From Micractinium sp. NFX-FRZ (Eukaryota > Chlorophyta > Trebouxiophyceae > Chlorellales > Chlorellaceae), in contig JAPTJF010000011.1 in assembly GCA_029339195.1 (NCBI GenBank), positions 248,001-312,000 of the forward strand: 64,000 nt of DNA, written 5' to 3'. Positions 10,357 through 25,900 of this stretch are shown here, piece after piece; position 1 is the stretch's first letter; each line of letters opens with the position of its first letter. The position numbers and the translations under genes are program-made. Under the pieces are notes generated by a model. It ran no database searches, had not been told where the DNA came from, and worked only from the letters and a program-made list of their open reading frames with translations.

Positions 10357-11948
10357 ATGTGCGAGGCCCTCCCAGCAGGGCCTGGCAGCATTGCAAACGC
10401 GATGTCGGAGGAGGTAGGGTGTAGCAGGGGCTCACAGAGGCGGCACAGAGTGCAAGCGCAAGGTCTGGCCGCCCGGTCGTGGGGCGCTTTGGCCGCGGGT
10501 GCAGGCAGCTCTGTGGCCGCTGCACAGCGGTTGGGAAGGCGTGTTCAGCCGGAAAGGGGCTCGGCAGAGCACGCGGGACGCCACGGACGGCTGCTGCGGC
10601 GGCGACGGTGGCAGCGGCGCCTCCAGTCAGCCCACTGGCTGGCCCCACCCCCTGCACATATGCCTCCTCACCGCGCAGGTCCGCTACCAACATCACTTGA
10701 ATGCATGCCAGCGAGAGGCGGACAAGGTGGAGAGCGCCGGCATGTTCTGTGGTAAGCTGTTGCTTGCTGTGGGTGCCTGCTGCCCGCCATGCCGACCCAT
10801 CAGGCTCACCCAGTGCGCTGCCCCTACCCCTGACGCTGTGCAGGCACGCTCTTGATTTTGATGTATGTCTGGTTCAAAGGTATCGCCACTCGCTACCCAG
10901 CCCTCTCCCTCTGCTGGTTTCTCAGTGAGTGCCAGTGCTAGCTGTCTGCCTGGCAGACGCCCTGGTTGGACCTTGCTGCTGCCAACCTCCCAGCCAGCCT
11001 GCCTGCCCCTCGTGCCGTAGCCTGCCAGCCAACCTGCCTGCCCCTCCTTGCCGCAACACGCCAGCCAACCTGCCTGCCCCTTGGTGCTACACCTGCCAAC
11101 CCACACATACACACGTACACCTTCCCACCCCTGACCCCTGCCTTCCCTGGCCCTTGTCCTGCCCGGCGTGCAGGCACGCAATGCTCCGCGCTGCTGCCGG
11201 GCCTGGCGGCGCTGCTGCTGCCCACCTTGTACCTGCGGCACCGGGAGCGAGTTGTAATTTCCAGCAAGATGCTGGCTGCAGCCCTGTACCCTGTGTTCCG
11301 CCTCGCCTGGCACGCGCCCGGCGCCCCGGCGGATGCGCGGTCGGCGTTTGGCGCCGGCTGGCGCTGGCTGCCGGTGCACCCGCTGGCGCTGGCGCAGTCG
11401 GGCGCCTTGTTCATGCTCTCCAGCTCCGTGCGCCACTCGCTGCGGTACAAGGCGCAGATGCTGTGCCAGCTGGTGATCTTTTACAGCGTGGTGCAGTCGG
11501 AGCAGGTGGGAGGGGCGGGGGGGCACGGGGGGACCCAAAGGGTAGGGACGGGCGGGGCGGGGCAAGGGCTGGGTGGGGCAAGGGCGGGCGGCGCACCCTG
11601 CACCTCCACACGCCCCGTGGTTAGCTGCATGGATGGCAGCTGCAGCCGGGCTGTTGGCCTGCTGTGCTGAGAGCACACTAGCACACGTGCTGCTGCCGCC
11701 CCATCCTGTGGCACATCTGCCACCCTCTGCAGCTAGCGCGGCGGTCGAGCTCGAGCCCAGGGCAGCACTTGGCAACGCTCAGCCAAGCCACCACGCTGCA
11801 ACTGGTGTGCGGCCTGGTGCTGCCGTTGTTCCAGCACTACACCTTTGACCGGCAGCGCCGCCTGCTGTGGCTCTCACACGAGCAGCGGCAAGGGGAAGAG
11901 GAGCGGGCACGGCAGCGGCAGCCCTTCTTCTCCCGCCCACCTTGGTGA
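10357..11948 (+). CDS. Unknown membrane protein
   Basis: Not recognised. Five exons with good GT-AG borders and consistent phase: 10357-10413 (start uncertain), 10679-10751, 10844-10924, 11174-11505 and 11733-11948, giving 252 residues from the chosen ATG. Exon 3 encodes a hydrophobic segment with GTLLILMYVWF and YPALSLCWFL. Exon 4 has a second (LLPGLAALLLPTLYL), followed by a basic RHRERVVISSKML and a third weakly hydrophobic stretch around ALAQSGALFML. Exon 5 adds LQLVCGLVLPLF and ends in a charged Gln/Arg/Glu tail. The likely picture is a two- to four-pass membrane protein. The exon 1 frame extends upstream to 10229, so the true N-terminus may be longer. A TGTAA word at 11975-11979 follows the stop closely. 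Confidence 0.6.
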
Positions 11949-13000
11949 CACCAGGGTCCCGCTTTGCCAAGAGATGTAATCATAAAGACATAAAAGCCAA
12001 GAGGTTTATAAGCACATAAACAGTCCTACAATAACAACACACCCTGCACTCTCCTCTCCATCCACGCATCTCTTACATATGCCCCGTTTATCACTACTGC
12101 TGCTGCTTTGTCTCTTGTGCCACCCTCGCTCTTCACTCAGCGCTGCCACTCTCACAATCGTTGGTAACCTGCCCTGCTTTGATAACCTGCCCAACAAAAC
12201 ACAAAACATAGCTGCCGTGCAAAGCGGAGCGGGGGGCCAGCCAGCGAGGGCGGTATGTGTGCAAAGGGGGATTCGTGCACTGGTTGGGAAGGGCGCTAAG
12301 CCAAGATTCCAGGGGCATGCGTGAAATGCGTGTACTGAACGCCTGGCGGTGTGAAAACGTGATGCAGTGGTGCAGGCATGGTGGATGAGCCTTGATTCCG
12401 AAGAGTATTAGCAAGAGATGCAGGCGGCGGGGGAGCGCATCAGATGGAGGCAAAGTAAGGCTTCCATGAAAGCAAGGGGCATGGGTTGAGCAGGTGCGCA
12501 GCCAGGCAGGGCAAGGGCAGGGCGCGCTGGCAAAGAGGAGCGAGGGGAGTGGGTGAGAGCGGGGGCCAGGCAGGTGGGGTCCTGTCACAAGAGGACCTGT
12601 GTGTAAGGCAGCAGTGGTACATTAAAGCTGGGCTTGGTGCAGGTTGCCAGCACGAGGCGGTGGCAATGAAAGGGTGGCGGATTCGTGGTGAGAAGAGGAT
12701 TGCCGGCTGCTGACGGCTGCTGTCTTTCGCATTCGACAAGAAACAAAATTGAATGCTGGAGAGTGGATCTGGAGGAGAGACAGCAGCTGGGTGAGAGCAC
12801 GGATGCTCAAATGGTGTTATGTCTTAATGGTGCTCTATGTGCATGGTACTGAATGCAATGTGGGGCGTTCATGCGCCCATCCTGTGCTGCACAGCACACA
12901 GTGCCATGCAAAGAGCCAGCTGCTGCTGTGATGCCTCTGGTGCGCTGGCCAGGGCTTGATGGGCACTGTATGTGCAGCTGAGGCCTTATGTGCGGCCTGC
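11949..13000. other. Convergent 3' regions, no gene seen
   Basis: This kilobase lies between two convergent stop codons. It is less GC-rich than the exons and has no exon-like frames. A minus-strand TGTAA (TTACA at 12073-12077) could end the GAF-gene transcript about 920 bases after its stop. Confidence 0.55.
11975..11979 (+). terminator. Candidate poly(A) signal TGTAA
   Basis: TGTAA about 27 bases after the stop codon of the unknown membrane-protein gene, in a locally A-rich stretch. Confidence 0.45.
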
Positions 13001-16000
13001 TCAGCCTGCCGCCATGCCGGCGGCGGCCGGCAGGGGCGGGCGCTGCTTCACGCGGCCGCTCAGGCAAGCGGAGGCGCGGCGGCTCTTCAGGAAGCTGGCA
13101 CGAAGGCGCTGCTCTCGGCGGTAGGCGACAGCGGAGGAGAGGAGGAAGCCGACCAGAAGCTGCACCAGGATGGTCTTGCCCACCGGGGTGGTACCGCCGC
13201 TCAGCACGTGTGCCAGGCTGGAGGCAGCGGTGAGCAGCCACAGGCAGAGCAGCTGGAGGGGGAGGTGCAGGGAGAAGGCGAGGGGGAACCTGCAGGCAGC
13301 GGGGAGGGAAGGCGCTGAGGGGATGAGCGGCCCCAGGCGCAAGGAGGTGAGGAGGCAGGCGCAGCGGGCCGGTGAAGCGGAACTGGCGGCAGTGGGGAAC
13401 AGGGGCGGGGACGGCCGCAGCGGCAGGGGCAGGGGCAGGCAGGTGACAGCTCAGCGGCTCATGCAATGCTCAAGCACGCATGCGTACAGCAGGCAGAGGC
13501 GGTATGGGTGTGCAGAGAGGGACGCGGGCATGCATGCGCCCCCCTGGCCCGACTTGCGCATGCTGTCACCTGATGGGCAGGAAAGCAAGCGCGGCCGTGC
13601 CGCTGCTGACCAGCAAGTTGTCGACCCATGGCGACTGCGCCTGAGCATCGGCCCCGCTGGCGCTGCGTGCCACGTCAGCGGCTGCCAGCACGCTGTGCGC
13701 AGCAAAGAGCAGGGTGGCCAGCACGCGTGCCAGGGAGAGCACCGGGGAGCGCCAGGCCGCCCACCAGCCGGGGCGCAGCCAGGCAGGCGCGGTGCTTGCA
13801 GCCATGAGCAGCAGGCCTGCAGCGGGGCGGCGAGCACGGGGTGCTGGTTGCAAGCAATTGCTGGTGCTGGTGCCATGCCGCATGGAGGCTGTCCCTGCAC
13901 ATCCTTTCCCCACTGCAGCTGGAATTTCCGCATGCTCAGCAGGCGCATGCGGCACCAATCACTCTCTCAAGGCATGTCGTGTGCGCACATGCAGGGCAGG
14001 GGGCAGCGCCGGCACCGCAGCTGCTACGATATGCAAGGCCTGTCCTGAGCGCAGCATGCAGAGCAGGTGGCAGTGCAGGCGCAGGCAGCAGCGGCGCACC
14101 TGCCAGGGAGAGCAGGCTGCGGGGGCAGGCAGCCAGGCGGCCGTGGCGCATGAGCGCCACCGCCACTGTGGCTGCCGTCAGGAAGTGGACCAGGCCCAGG
14201 CAGGTGTCGCTCTTCAGCAGATAGGGGGCCAGCCAGCGCCTGCAATGAGGCCGGGCGGGGGAGGCGTGCAGGAGGGTGCGCGGAGGATCAAAGGAAGAAG
14301 ACAGGCCCAGGCAGCCTCCGAGTCCCCGGCAGGGAGGGGGCCAGCCAGCGCCTGCGGGAGGGAAGGCCAGGGGGGAGCGCGTGCAGGAGGGCGCTTTCAG
14401 GATCAAGTGTCAAAGGAGCAGGCCAGCCCCAGGCAGGCTTCGTGTCTCAGCAGGCAGGGAGCCAGGCAGCGTGTGCAAGCGGGAATTGGGGGAGGCCCCC
14501 ACCCTGGAGAGTCGGGTTCCCAAGGTCAAGGCATGCTGGGCGCGCACACATGAGATACGCCGCCCTGGCCTGCACGCTTTGTTGAGGGACAGGCTTCCCA
14601 GCGCTCTCACAGCCCTGCCCCGTGCGTTTCAAAGCATAGCACGCGCCCCGCCACCAACACACTCGCCCACCCACCTGTAGCTGGCCTCCAGGGCCGGGGA
14701 GGCAAAGGACAGGTCCCAGCCCTGGCGGGTGGCCGCTGAGCTGGCAGGGGCGTGTGCTGAGCTGGCGAGCAAGTGCGCTGAGCTGGCGCCCGAGCCATCC
14801 GACCCCAAGCTGGCGCTGCCAAGGGTGGGCGATGGCTTGCCTGCCGCCGCGTGCGGGAGCTCCGCACTGGCTGCACTGAAGGCGCTGCCTGCACCGCTGG
14901 CAAAGCGGCTGCTGCCGCCAAAGCTGCTGCCAAAGGCGCTGGCGGTGCTGTCCACCGAGGGCTTTCGGGGGCTCAGCAGCGGCTGCTCCTTGCCCTGCGC
15001 ATCGCCGCTGGTCAGCGGGTGCATGAGCGGCTTCGTCTGCCAGGGGACTCGCACCGCCAACGGTGGGAACTGGGCGGCACGGGCGGGCGTGGGCAGACTG
15101 TTGGCCCCGTCAGCGGCCCGAGCGGGCGCAGGCATGCTGCTGGCACGGGCCACCGCCGCACCCGAACCGGTGCTGCTGCTGCTGCTGCCGGCCCCCGCTC
15201 TAGCCGCCTCCGTTGCATGCTGCCTGAGCTGGCCAGGATGCATGGCCGCCTCCGGCTGCTGCTGGGCCTGGCCGAGGTTGCCAGCCGCCGTGGCTGCCAC
15301 CGCTGCGGCCGCCTGCTCTGCCACGTGCGCCTCCGCAGCACGCACAGCAGCAGGCAGGCCCCCTGCTGCAGGCTCTTCCATGGCCGCCGTGGCTGCTGCG
15401 ATGCATGCGTCCAGGGAGGGTGAGGTTTGGGAGCGGGCCCGCTCGGGTGCCATGCTGGGCCTGCATGCGAGGCAGGAGCGAGTGGGGGGATCGATGGGAC
15501 GGGATGCGCCGGGGAGAGGCCGGGTGGGAGCAAAAGCTTTGCTGGTGCAGTGCTGGCGTGAGCGGCACAGGCCCCACGTGGCCAGGCTTTAAAAAGCGGG
15601 CCCAGCCACCCGGCCAACGTGCACACTCCCCCATCCGAACCCAGATCAGTTCACCCCAGCTGATCCGCGGCCTGCACCTGTCCCCACACCCCAACTACCC
15701 TCGCCCCATGCATGCACCAGAGCACTACGTGCTGAAACGCGCTTATTCCAGGCCTTCACGCCCTCAAGCTCCCCCTGCCGCCCCCAACATAAGCCGCCAA
15801 CCCAAGCCACCTCCCCTGCATGCTGCTCTGGCTGCCTGCCGCCTGCACACCCTGCCCTTGACCCACCCCACCTGCACACACGACACATCAGGCCAACCTG
15901 CGCGTACAGGAGCCAACCCTGGCCCAGCCCACCTGCGCTCCAGTGAGCAGCGGTGGTCATCTGCCAAAATGTCTTCAAACCCTGCGGTGCAGCCGCGTGG

Positions 16001-16565
16001 TTAGAAAAGGGAAACCCCACGTGTTGAGCACAAGGCAGATGCATCAGAAGGGGGGGCATGAGATGCTACCCAAATGCCATTGCGACGTGCTGATTGAGCC
16101 ACTACAGCCCTCTGCCACTCCCATGACTGCCTCCCCTTGCTGCCTGCCTAGCAGCCGGGCACCTGACAGATCCGTCTGGCTGTGCGGGGTCAGCGGCACG
16201 TCGGCTGTTGCGTCCCGCACAAATGGCAGGCCCAGCCCGCTATGCAGGCTGACTTGGCGTAGCAGCGCCGAGGCTGCGCTGCCCTGGGAGGCGTGCCGCA
16301 GCAGCGCGGCAGCCGAGGGACTCAGCGGGCCGGGGCGCATCGGCGACGTGCTGCCCGGCGAAGCAGACATGGCTGCTCCGTGCTCGGCGCCTGCAGAGGG
16401 GTGCAGCGGTGCTGGGCAAAACGCTGAGGCAGAGCAGGGTTTGCAAATCGGTGGCACGCAGGCGTGGTCAAGGCACAGCAGAAAGTTGTACGGGCAACAG
16501 CAGAAGCAGAGACGCGCGGGCAACAGGGCTTGGCCTGCCCACGGGAGTAGGCAAGTGCCCAGGGG

Positions 16566-16597
<32 letters not shown>

Positions 16598-18623
16598 CCA
16601 GTCAAGGCAGTTCAGCCACACCTGCCGCTGCTGCTGCTGCAAAGGGAGATGGCCCTGCATCCTCCCTGGCCGTGCCTAAGAAAGGAGATCCCTGGCCTAG
16701 CTCTGAACCTGCATCTGCTGCTGCTGCGGCCGCCCCCGGCGTCAGCCGCTCGCCCTCTCGCAGCGGCCGCCCTACAGGCAGCAGCAGCCGGCACTCGAGC
16801 GAGCTGCGGGTGCTGCTGCCGCCCCCGGCAGCAGGTAGCGTCGACTGCCCCTCGTGCGAGCTGCGGGCGCTGCTGTCGCCGGCCCCGCGGGAAGACAGCG
16901 GCGGCCGCCCTTCCAGCGAGCTGCGTACGCTGCTGGGGGCGCTGAGGGTGGGGGGAGCTGTGGGCAGGCCAATGGAGGGTGACATGCTGCTGCTGCGCAG
17001 CACTGCCGCTAGGTCCGTCTGCAGTGAAAGCGGCGGAAAGGGTGGGTGGGACCAGAGGGGTTGGGTGAGACCAGGAGGGGCGGTTGGGCGAGGAGCGCAA
17101 GTGACGGTGCCAGAGGGGTTGGGAGGGCGCAGAGGGCGATGGAAAATCAAGCAGCCAAAAATGTCCGAGCCTGGGTAAGAGGAAGGTTTGATGGAAGGCC
17201 GAATCGTGGAGTGGCAGAGGGACCAGGCAGGCAGGCGGGCAGCATCAGGGGCGGCATGTGTTTGGCGTGCACACGCTGCAGCTGGCAGGGTACCTGCCCT
17301 GCTCCTGCCCAATCTGCCATTGCTCGGCTGGCCCTCTGCCCGCACGTGCTGTGCCCGCCCTGCGCACCTGCCCCGTCTTCTTGGCAGCGTTGGCCACCAG
17401 CTGTTCAAGCACACGTGGCGGGAAGATCACTGCCAGCATGTCCAGGCTGCTCTGCTTCCCAGGGTGCGGGGGGAGGGGGGAGGGCGGGGGCAAGTGCGAC
17501 CGAACAATGAGCAGTCAGTTGCATTGCAAGCAGTTCATGTGCAGGTGCAGATGCAGGCGGCAAGCGCGGGTCCACCGGTGGTGAACTTTGGGCGTTGGCT
17601 CGAGGTGCGTGAAAGGCCACAGGACTGGGTCAAAGGCCAACCCTCCACCCCAAACCCTAGCACAGACTCGGCGCCCTGAGGTGCCTCAGAATTGCATCTG
17701 GCCCCCACTGAGTGCTTCCTAGTGGGCGGCTGGGAGGGCTGTTGAGTCGAGGCCACTGCCGCCCTGCCATCCAACCATGACCACAGCACACCGCCCGGGT
17801 AGTCACCACGGCACACCGCCCGCCTCTCTCACCTCCATTAACTGCACGCTTGCGTGCTGGATGAGCCCAGCCATCTCAGAAGCCCACTCCTGCAGCCACT
17901 GCACATCCACGCTTGGTTCACGCCCGTGCCCAGACACGAGCACAACGCCCAGCGGCCGTCCGCGGCCAGTGCGGCTGCCGCTGTTGTGGGGGGCGAGGGG
18001 CGCTGCCAGCAGCCAGGTGGCTCCATTGAGCGGTGGGCGCTGCCAGTCCGGCAGCGTATTGCTGCAGGCGCAGGGCGCAGCAGGAATTGAGTGCAGGGAG
18101 GGCACGCTGGCAGGGAGGAAGCGCAAGTGGATAGGTACTGCGTTAAGGCGACGTCGCGACCGTCGGGTACCACCGCCCGACTCTTCACTTATTACACTTA
18201 CCTGTCTGGCGAGACCGGGACCGTGACGCTCACGAGCCGGTCCTCTTGCAGCGCGCGCTTGACGGCGGACAGCTCCGCGGGTGAGCCACAGCTTTCGGGA
18301 AACAGGGCGCGCCCCTCCTCGGCGGCCCCGTTTCGCAGCAGCGTGTATGCCTCCAGCTCGCCATACCCACCTTCTCCAGCGATTAGGCAGATGCTGCAGC
18401 ACGTCTCGTGGGCAGAGGAGGCCGTGGTTTTTCAGGCCAGGGCTACCACTCGGCACAACACGCCCACCCGCTTGCAACGCGGCAGCTCAGGCCCTTACCG
18501 TAGGTCCTGGACTCCGGCAAATGTTTTCTCAATCTGTTGCGCCGAGCCGACAGCCAGTGGAGCCCGTGCCGCCACTGCACACGCTATTGCCTGCGCCCAA
18601 TTGGGCTCTGCAAGCTGTTCCAT
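13001..18623 (-). CDS. GAF-like domain protein with about six C-terminal membrane segments
   Basis: Eleven exons with matching phases: 18499-18623, 18202-18393, 17833-18061, 17368-17451 (or 17454), 16622-17018, 16070-16390, 15933-15981, 14675-15460, 14100-14239, 13570-13816 and 13001-13289; about 952 residues. Residues 40-180 look like a GAF sensor domain (ICLIAGEGGYGELEAYTLL, then WLLAAPLAPHN, RPLGVVLVSG and a closing WLQEWASEMAGLIQHASVQL helix). Next comes SLDMLAVIFPPRVLEQLV, a helix like the one before the catalytic domain of many algal nucleotide cyclases, but no cyclase domain follows. A Ser/Ala-rich region holds three imperfect SSxRSSxE repeats and a short FEDILADDHRCSLE block. The end has about six hydrophobic segments (for example VHFLTAATVAVALM and LVQLLVGFLLSSAVAY). 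The function is unknown; a membrane-anchored sensor is my inference. The start may lie further upstream. Confidence 0.65.
14170..14500. repeat. Degenerate tandem copies of an exon border inside an intron
   Basis: The stretch around the acceptor of exon 14100-14239 recurs with a period of about 115 bases. GGCCAGCCAGCGCCTGC occurs near 14228 and again near 14340, and a weaker third copy lies near 14460. Each is preceded by a CAGGCCCAGGCAG-like motif and followed by a GCGTGCAGGAGGG-like motif. This looks like ancient local duplication of an exon start plus its upstream intron. Confidence 0.55.
16565..16597. repeat. (CAGG)n microsatellite in intron
   Basis: About eight CAGG units in an intron of the GAF-like gene, directly upstream of the acceptor of exon 16070-16390. 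Confidence 0.9.
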
Positions 18624-19247
18624 GTCGGGGGAGAGATGCTGAATTGTCCTGGAGACTGTTGTCCAAGACCCCACCTCCTCCTACCATCCGGCAGCCGTGG
18701 CTGCTGCTGCGAGTGCTACGCGCAGAAGTGCCGTGGCCAGCTTCGCCTTGGTGTCAAAAGTGTCACCGAAAACGACACGCACTCATTATCGCCCCACGGA
18801 AGATCAAGCACAGTCGCAGCCGACCTCCAAGCCCCGTCCCTTGCGCCCCGGCGCACCCAGCCAGCTTTCAAGGGCTTTCAAGGGTCGAACAGACATCAAG
18901 ATCTCTAAGTGGAAGCGCAGGGGGTGGGTGACACGCTCAAGTGAGGTCCAGCCTGCCGCCGCCGCAGGTGCCGCCAGTGCTCGCCGCTGTGTTGGCCGCT
19001 CGACTGCTTTGGCTGCTCTTGTTCACCTGCTCCATCGGTAGTGTTGACTTGATGTATCATCAGGTAGCAGGCATTGCAGAGTGATTGCCAGCCTGCATGT
19101 CGCTGCCTGACGCCTGCACCGAGCGCAGCCGCCCGTGCCACGAGTACCGCCCTGAGTGAGCGCTTCTCATGCAGCTGCCCTTGCTGCAGCACCGATCGGC
19201 ACCGGCACCCGAGGGCGCGCTAGCAGCGGCAGCAGCTGATTGGCGCC
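18624..19247. promoter_or_regulatory. Shared promoter of GAF-like and Rab genes
   Basis: The 624 bases lie between divergent starts. On the minus strand the frame before the GAF start continues upstream for about 60 bases. A hydrophobic stretch (KLATALLRVALAAAATAAG, near 18700-18750) lies in the same frame beyond a stop codon, so an extra upstream exon encoding a signal anchor is possible but would need very short introns. Confidence 0.45.
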
Positions 19248-22364
<3,117 letters not shown>

Positions 22365-22981
22365 CGCGGCTGGATGCTGGATGCTGGGCCGCACGCGCCC
22401 CCCTGACTGCCTGCTTACTTGTTAGAACGCGATGTTGTCATGGTTGAAACAAACAGTGCGTGGGCACCGCTGTGAGAACAATGTATACATACCACTGCAA
22501 CTGACCTGCTGAGCCATGCATGCAGCCTGTCGCACATGTGCTCCCACATATCCCCCCACATAGCTTTTGCCTGCTGCCTGTCCCTCTGCCTGTGCGGGCA
22601 AAGCTAAGTCGACAGATGCTGAACGATGGATCTTCACCCCACGCACCGTGTTTGGGCTGTTACAGAAAGGGCAATTTGAACGGTGCCTGCATGAAGAGGC
22701 AATGAGAGGGTAGCTAGGAGAACAACGGGCAGTCAAGAGAGGGAGAAGCAGGAAGGGGAAACTTGCACGCACCAACGTGAATGAGGGGTAGGTGAGGGGT
22801 AGGTCAAGGAGGCTAGTCTTGGTGCTCGGAAACCATGCAGGCGGGAGGTTTAAGAAGAGAGTGCAAGCATCAGACAGGGAGGAAAGGTCTGCTGGGCTGC
22901 CAGGCAGCGCCAGCCTGCCGCTATGCAGGCGCGCAGGCAGCGCGTGCCGGCGCCCATGAGCAGAAAGGGCAAGGTGCACGG
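22365..22981. other. Convergent 3' regions of Rab and caprin-like genes
   Basis: No gene is seen. TTACA at 22660-22664 gives a minus-strand TGTAA about 320 bases after the caprin-like stop, a plausible polyadenylation signal. Confidence 0.6.
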
Positions 22982-25900
22982 TTAGATCAGTGCGGCTTGT
23001 TGCTGCGGGGCTGCTGCTGCTGCGGGCATCGGGCCGCGACCGCCGCGGCTGCCGCCCCGACCACCGCCACGGCCCCATGCTCCCTCGCCGCGCGGCTGCT
23101 GCTGGTATCCCCCCTCGTTGCGTGGCTGGTGGAAGCTGCCATCGCCTCGGCCGCCCCTGTGGCCGCCCCGGCCGCCATAGCCACCGCCATACACGCCGCC
23201 CTCGCCGCCGCGCCCCTCGTACCCGCGGCCCTCGCCGCGCCCCTCATATCCACGCCCGCCGCGGGGCACAAACTCGCCGCCCCGCCCGCGGCCGCCGCCG
23301 GTGCCGTAGAACCCTCCCCGCCCGCCGCGCCCGCCGCGCGGCACAAACTCGCCGCCGCGGCCGCCGCGGCCGCCACCCCGTCCGCTGCGCATGCCGTCCT
23401 GACCGCCAGCGGCGCCCTCTGCGGGGGCGGCCTCGCCGGCAGCGGCGCCGCTGCCGCTGGCAGCGCCATCCACAGAGGCAGCAGAGATGCCCAGGGACCT
23501 GTCGCCAGCAAAGGACAGGGGCTGGGGCACGTTCTCGCTGGGGGGCGGCGCCGGGAAGCCGGAGCCGTCCTGCAGGCAGGCACGGGGGGCAGCGGCCACA
23601 TCAGCACGTGGCTTGCATGCAGGCAGACCAGGGTGGCAGGGCATGCGCAGCAGCTGGCAGCACTCTGCGCGGGCAGGCAGGCAAGCAGGCAGGGAACATA
23701 GCACTGCACAAGTGCGATGCAGCCTCCAGCTTGTCCACGCATCAGCCGCCACAGCAGAGAGGGAGCACATGCCGCAGCAGGGCGCAGCAGCTCTTCTCAC
23801 ACCCACCTGGTGCATCACTGCAGGGTAGCGCTCCTCGCCCTCCTCGCCGGCAGCAACAGCAGCGGGCTCAGCGGGCGCAGGCGCAGCCGCGGCCGGCTCT
23901 TCGGCCAGCACGGCGGCGGCGGGCGCCTCGATGGTGGCGGGCAGGGGCGCGCCGGCGGCGGCAGCGGCAGGGGCCGCGGCGACCGCTGCGCTGCTGCTCC
24001 CGCCAAAGAAGTGGCCCACCAGGTTCTGCCCAGACGCTGCTGCCTGCTCCGCAGTCGGCAGCTGCTCGGCAGCAGCGGGCACTGGCGCGGCAACCGCCGG
24101 AGCGGTGGGGGCGGCGGCGGCGGGCGGCGCCGGCGCCTCCTCCGGGGCGGGCTCCGGGGAGGACGGCTTGGAGACTGGTGGGATGAGGGCGGGCATGGGG
24201 TAGGGAGGCACCAGCGGGAAGAGCTCCAGCGACTTGACCGCTGCCAGCTTGTCAGCCAGCTCAGCGTCTGCACAGCACGCAGAGCAGGGCGGGCGGCGGG
24301 GAAGGGGCGGAGCAGACGTCAGGCGCAGCACGGCGCGGCAGCAGCAGCAGCAGCAGCGGCGGCAGCAGCAGGCCAGGCTGCTTCCCACGCTGTCGCCTGC
24401 TTACTGTGTGACTTTGTGCCTGGCCTGCCAGCAGCTGCCACGTCACGCACGCTGCACTCGCCCACATTGAGTCGGTTCACACAGCAGGGCGCTGGGAGGC
24501 AGCAGGGCTGGCACACTCACAGCTGAGCGGGGTGATGGGCGGGGCGCCGGGGGGCAGCGTCTGCGGCTCTGGGCTGCGTGCCAGCAGCTTGGCTGCCAGC
24601 TCCTTGCAGTGCTGCAGCGCCTCGGCGTGGGAGATGGGGTGCCCCGGCAGGCGCATGGACAGAGCGTGGCTCAGGTAGACCAGCGCAGTGAGGTCGTCAT
24701 CTGTTGGGGGCAGGGGGCACGGTTGCAGGCGGGCAAGTGGGTTAGAGCAGGGCAGAACAGCGCAGGTGAGGTCAGCTCGGGTGGAGCAGCGCGGTGAGGT
24801 CGTCATGATGATACAGGAGCAGTGATGGGGGGGATGGAGGAACACAGCAAACCTCCTAGAATAGCCCGCACATACAGATGAGCGAGGCGGGGGGGCGATC
24901 GGCTCAGCAAGTTGTGCAAGGGAGTGACAGGCAGGGTGAGCACCCTGGTGGCGGCGGGCCATCAGCGCAGCGTAGCACTCGTGGCCTGCTGAGCCGGCAT
25001 CCCTCGCCCAGCCGCCTGCCTGCCTGCCAGCCTGGGCAGCACTACGTCGCGCAGCTACATACGGCCCACACAAAGACCCGCTGCTGTTAAGACACCCAGC
25101 TGCTATGCTGGCACCCCCGGCCAGCGGCGCTCACCGGTGAGGGGCTTGCCAAAGTGGTGTGCGTAGCTGTAGGCGGAGGACCGCTCGTGGAAGGCGACGT
25201 TGACAAAGTAGGGGGAGCGGGTGAGGGTGTCAAAGTTCTGCGGGCGGGAAGGGCAGCAGGGGGTGGGCAGCCAGGTGTGTGGTGGGGTGAGGACGCCAGG
25301 TGGGTGAGTGATTTAGGCCGGTGGGGAGGGGTGTGGGGTGGGGCTGCCAGGGGCCGGACCCGCCCTTGCTTGATGGTAACAGGCAAGCCTCCGGGGAGGC
25401 GGGCGGCCCAGCTGGACCCCCCCCCAGAGTTGGCACCTGCCCCCCTGCTTACACTTGGCCCTGACAGGCCTGCCGCCAGTGCCGCTACTGCAGCTGCCCA
25501 CCTCATTGCTTGCTTGCTGCTGCAAGCTCCCCAATCCCAACCCACCCAGGCAATGCCCCGCCAGCTCACCAGCCCCAGGTACATTACATCCAGCAGCACG
25601 CTGGTGGTCTCCTCCACAGCAGCAGCGCGCGCCTCGGCCCGCGCGGCCGCCACCGCCTCGGCAGCCGCCGCCTCGCCCTCCGCCGTGGCCTTGGCAACGG
25701 CCTCCTCCACGGCAGCGCTCACAGCCTTCTCCTGCACCGGCGGAAACAGGGGCAGGAGCAGAAGGCGGAGATATGAACACCGGGCATACAACATGGCATG
25801 GGCTTGGCCGCAGGCTCTTCAACAGCAGCATTGCATGGCCTCCTGTAGCAGAGATCAGCAGAAGCAGCATAGCATGGCAGCGGCAGCGGCCCCGCCAGCC

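Noticed and set aside
9368..11948. Histone-fold and membrane protein as one gene
   Set aside because: An in-frame stop at 9965-9967 ends the histone-fold exon after a typical Ala-rich tail, and no donor before it would bypass the stop in the right phase.
15943..17178. 411-codon plus-strand open frame
   Set aside because: Antisense to the Ser/Ala-rich exons of the GAF-like gene, whose borders and phases all agree on the minus strand.
22990..24186. Arg-rich plus-strand open frame opposite the caprin-like tail
   Set aside because: Reverse complement of RGG and Ala/Pro codons automatically gives Arg/Pro/Ala-rich open frames.
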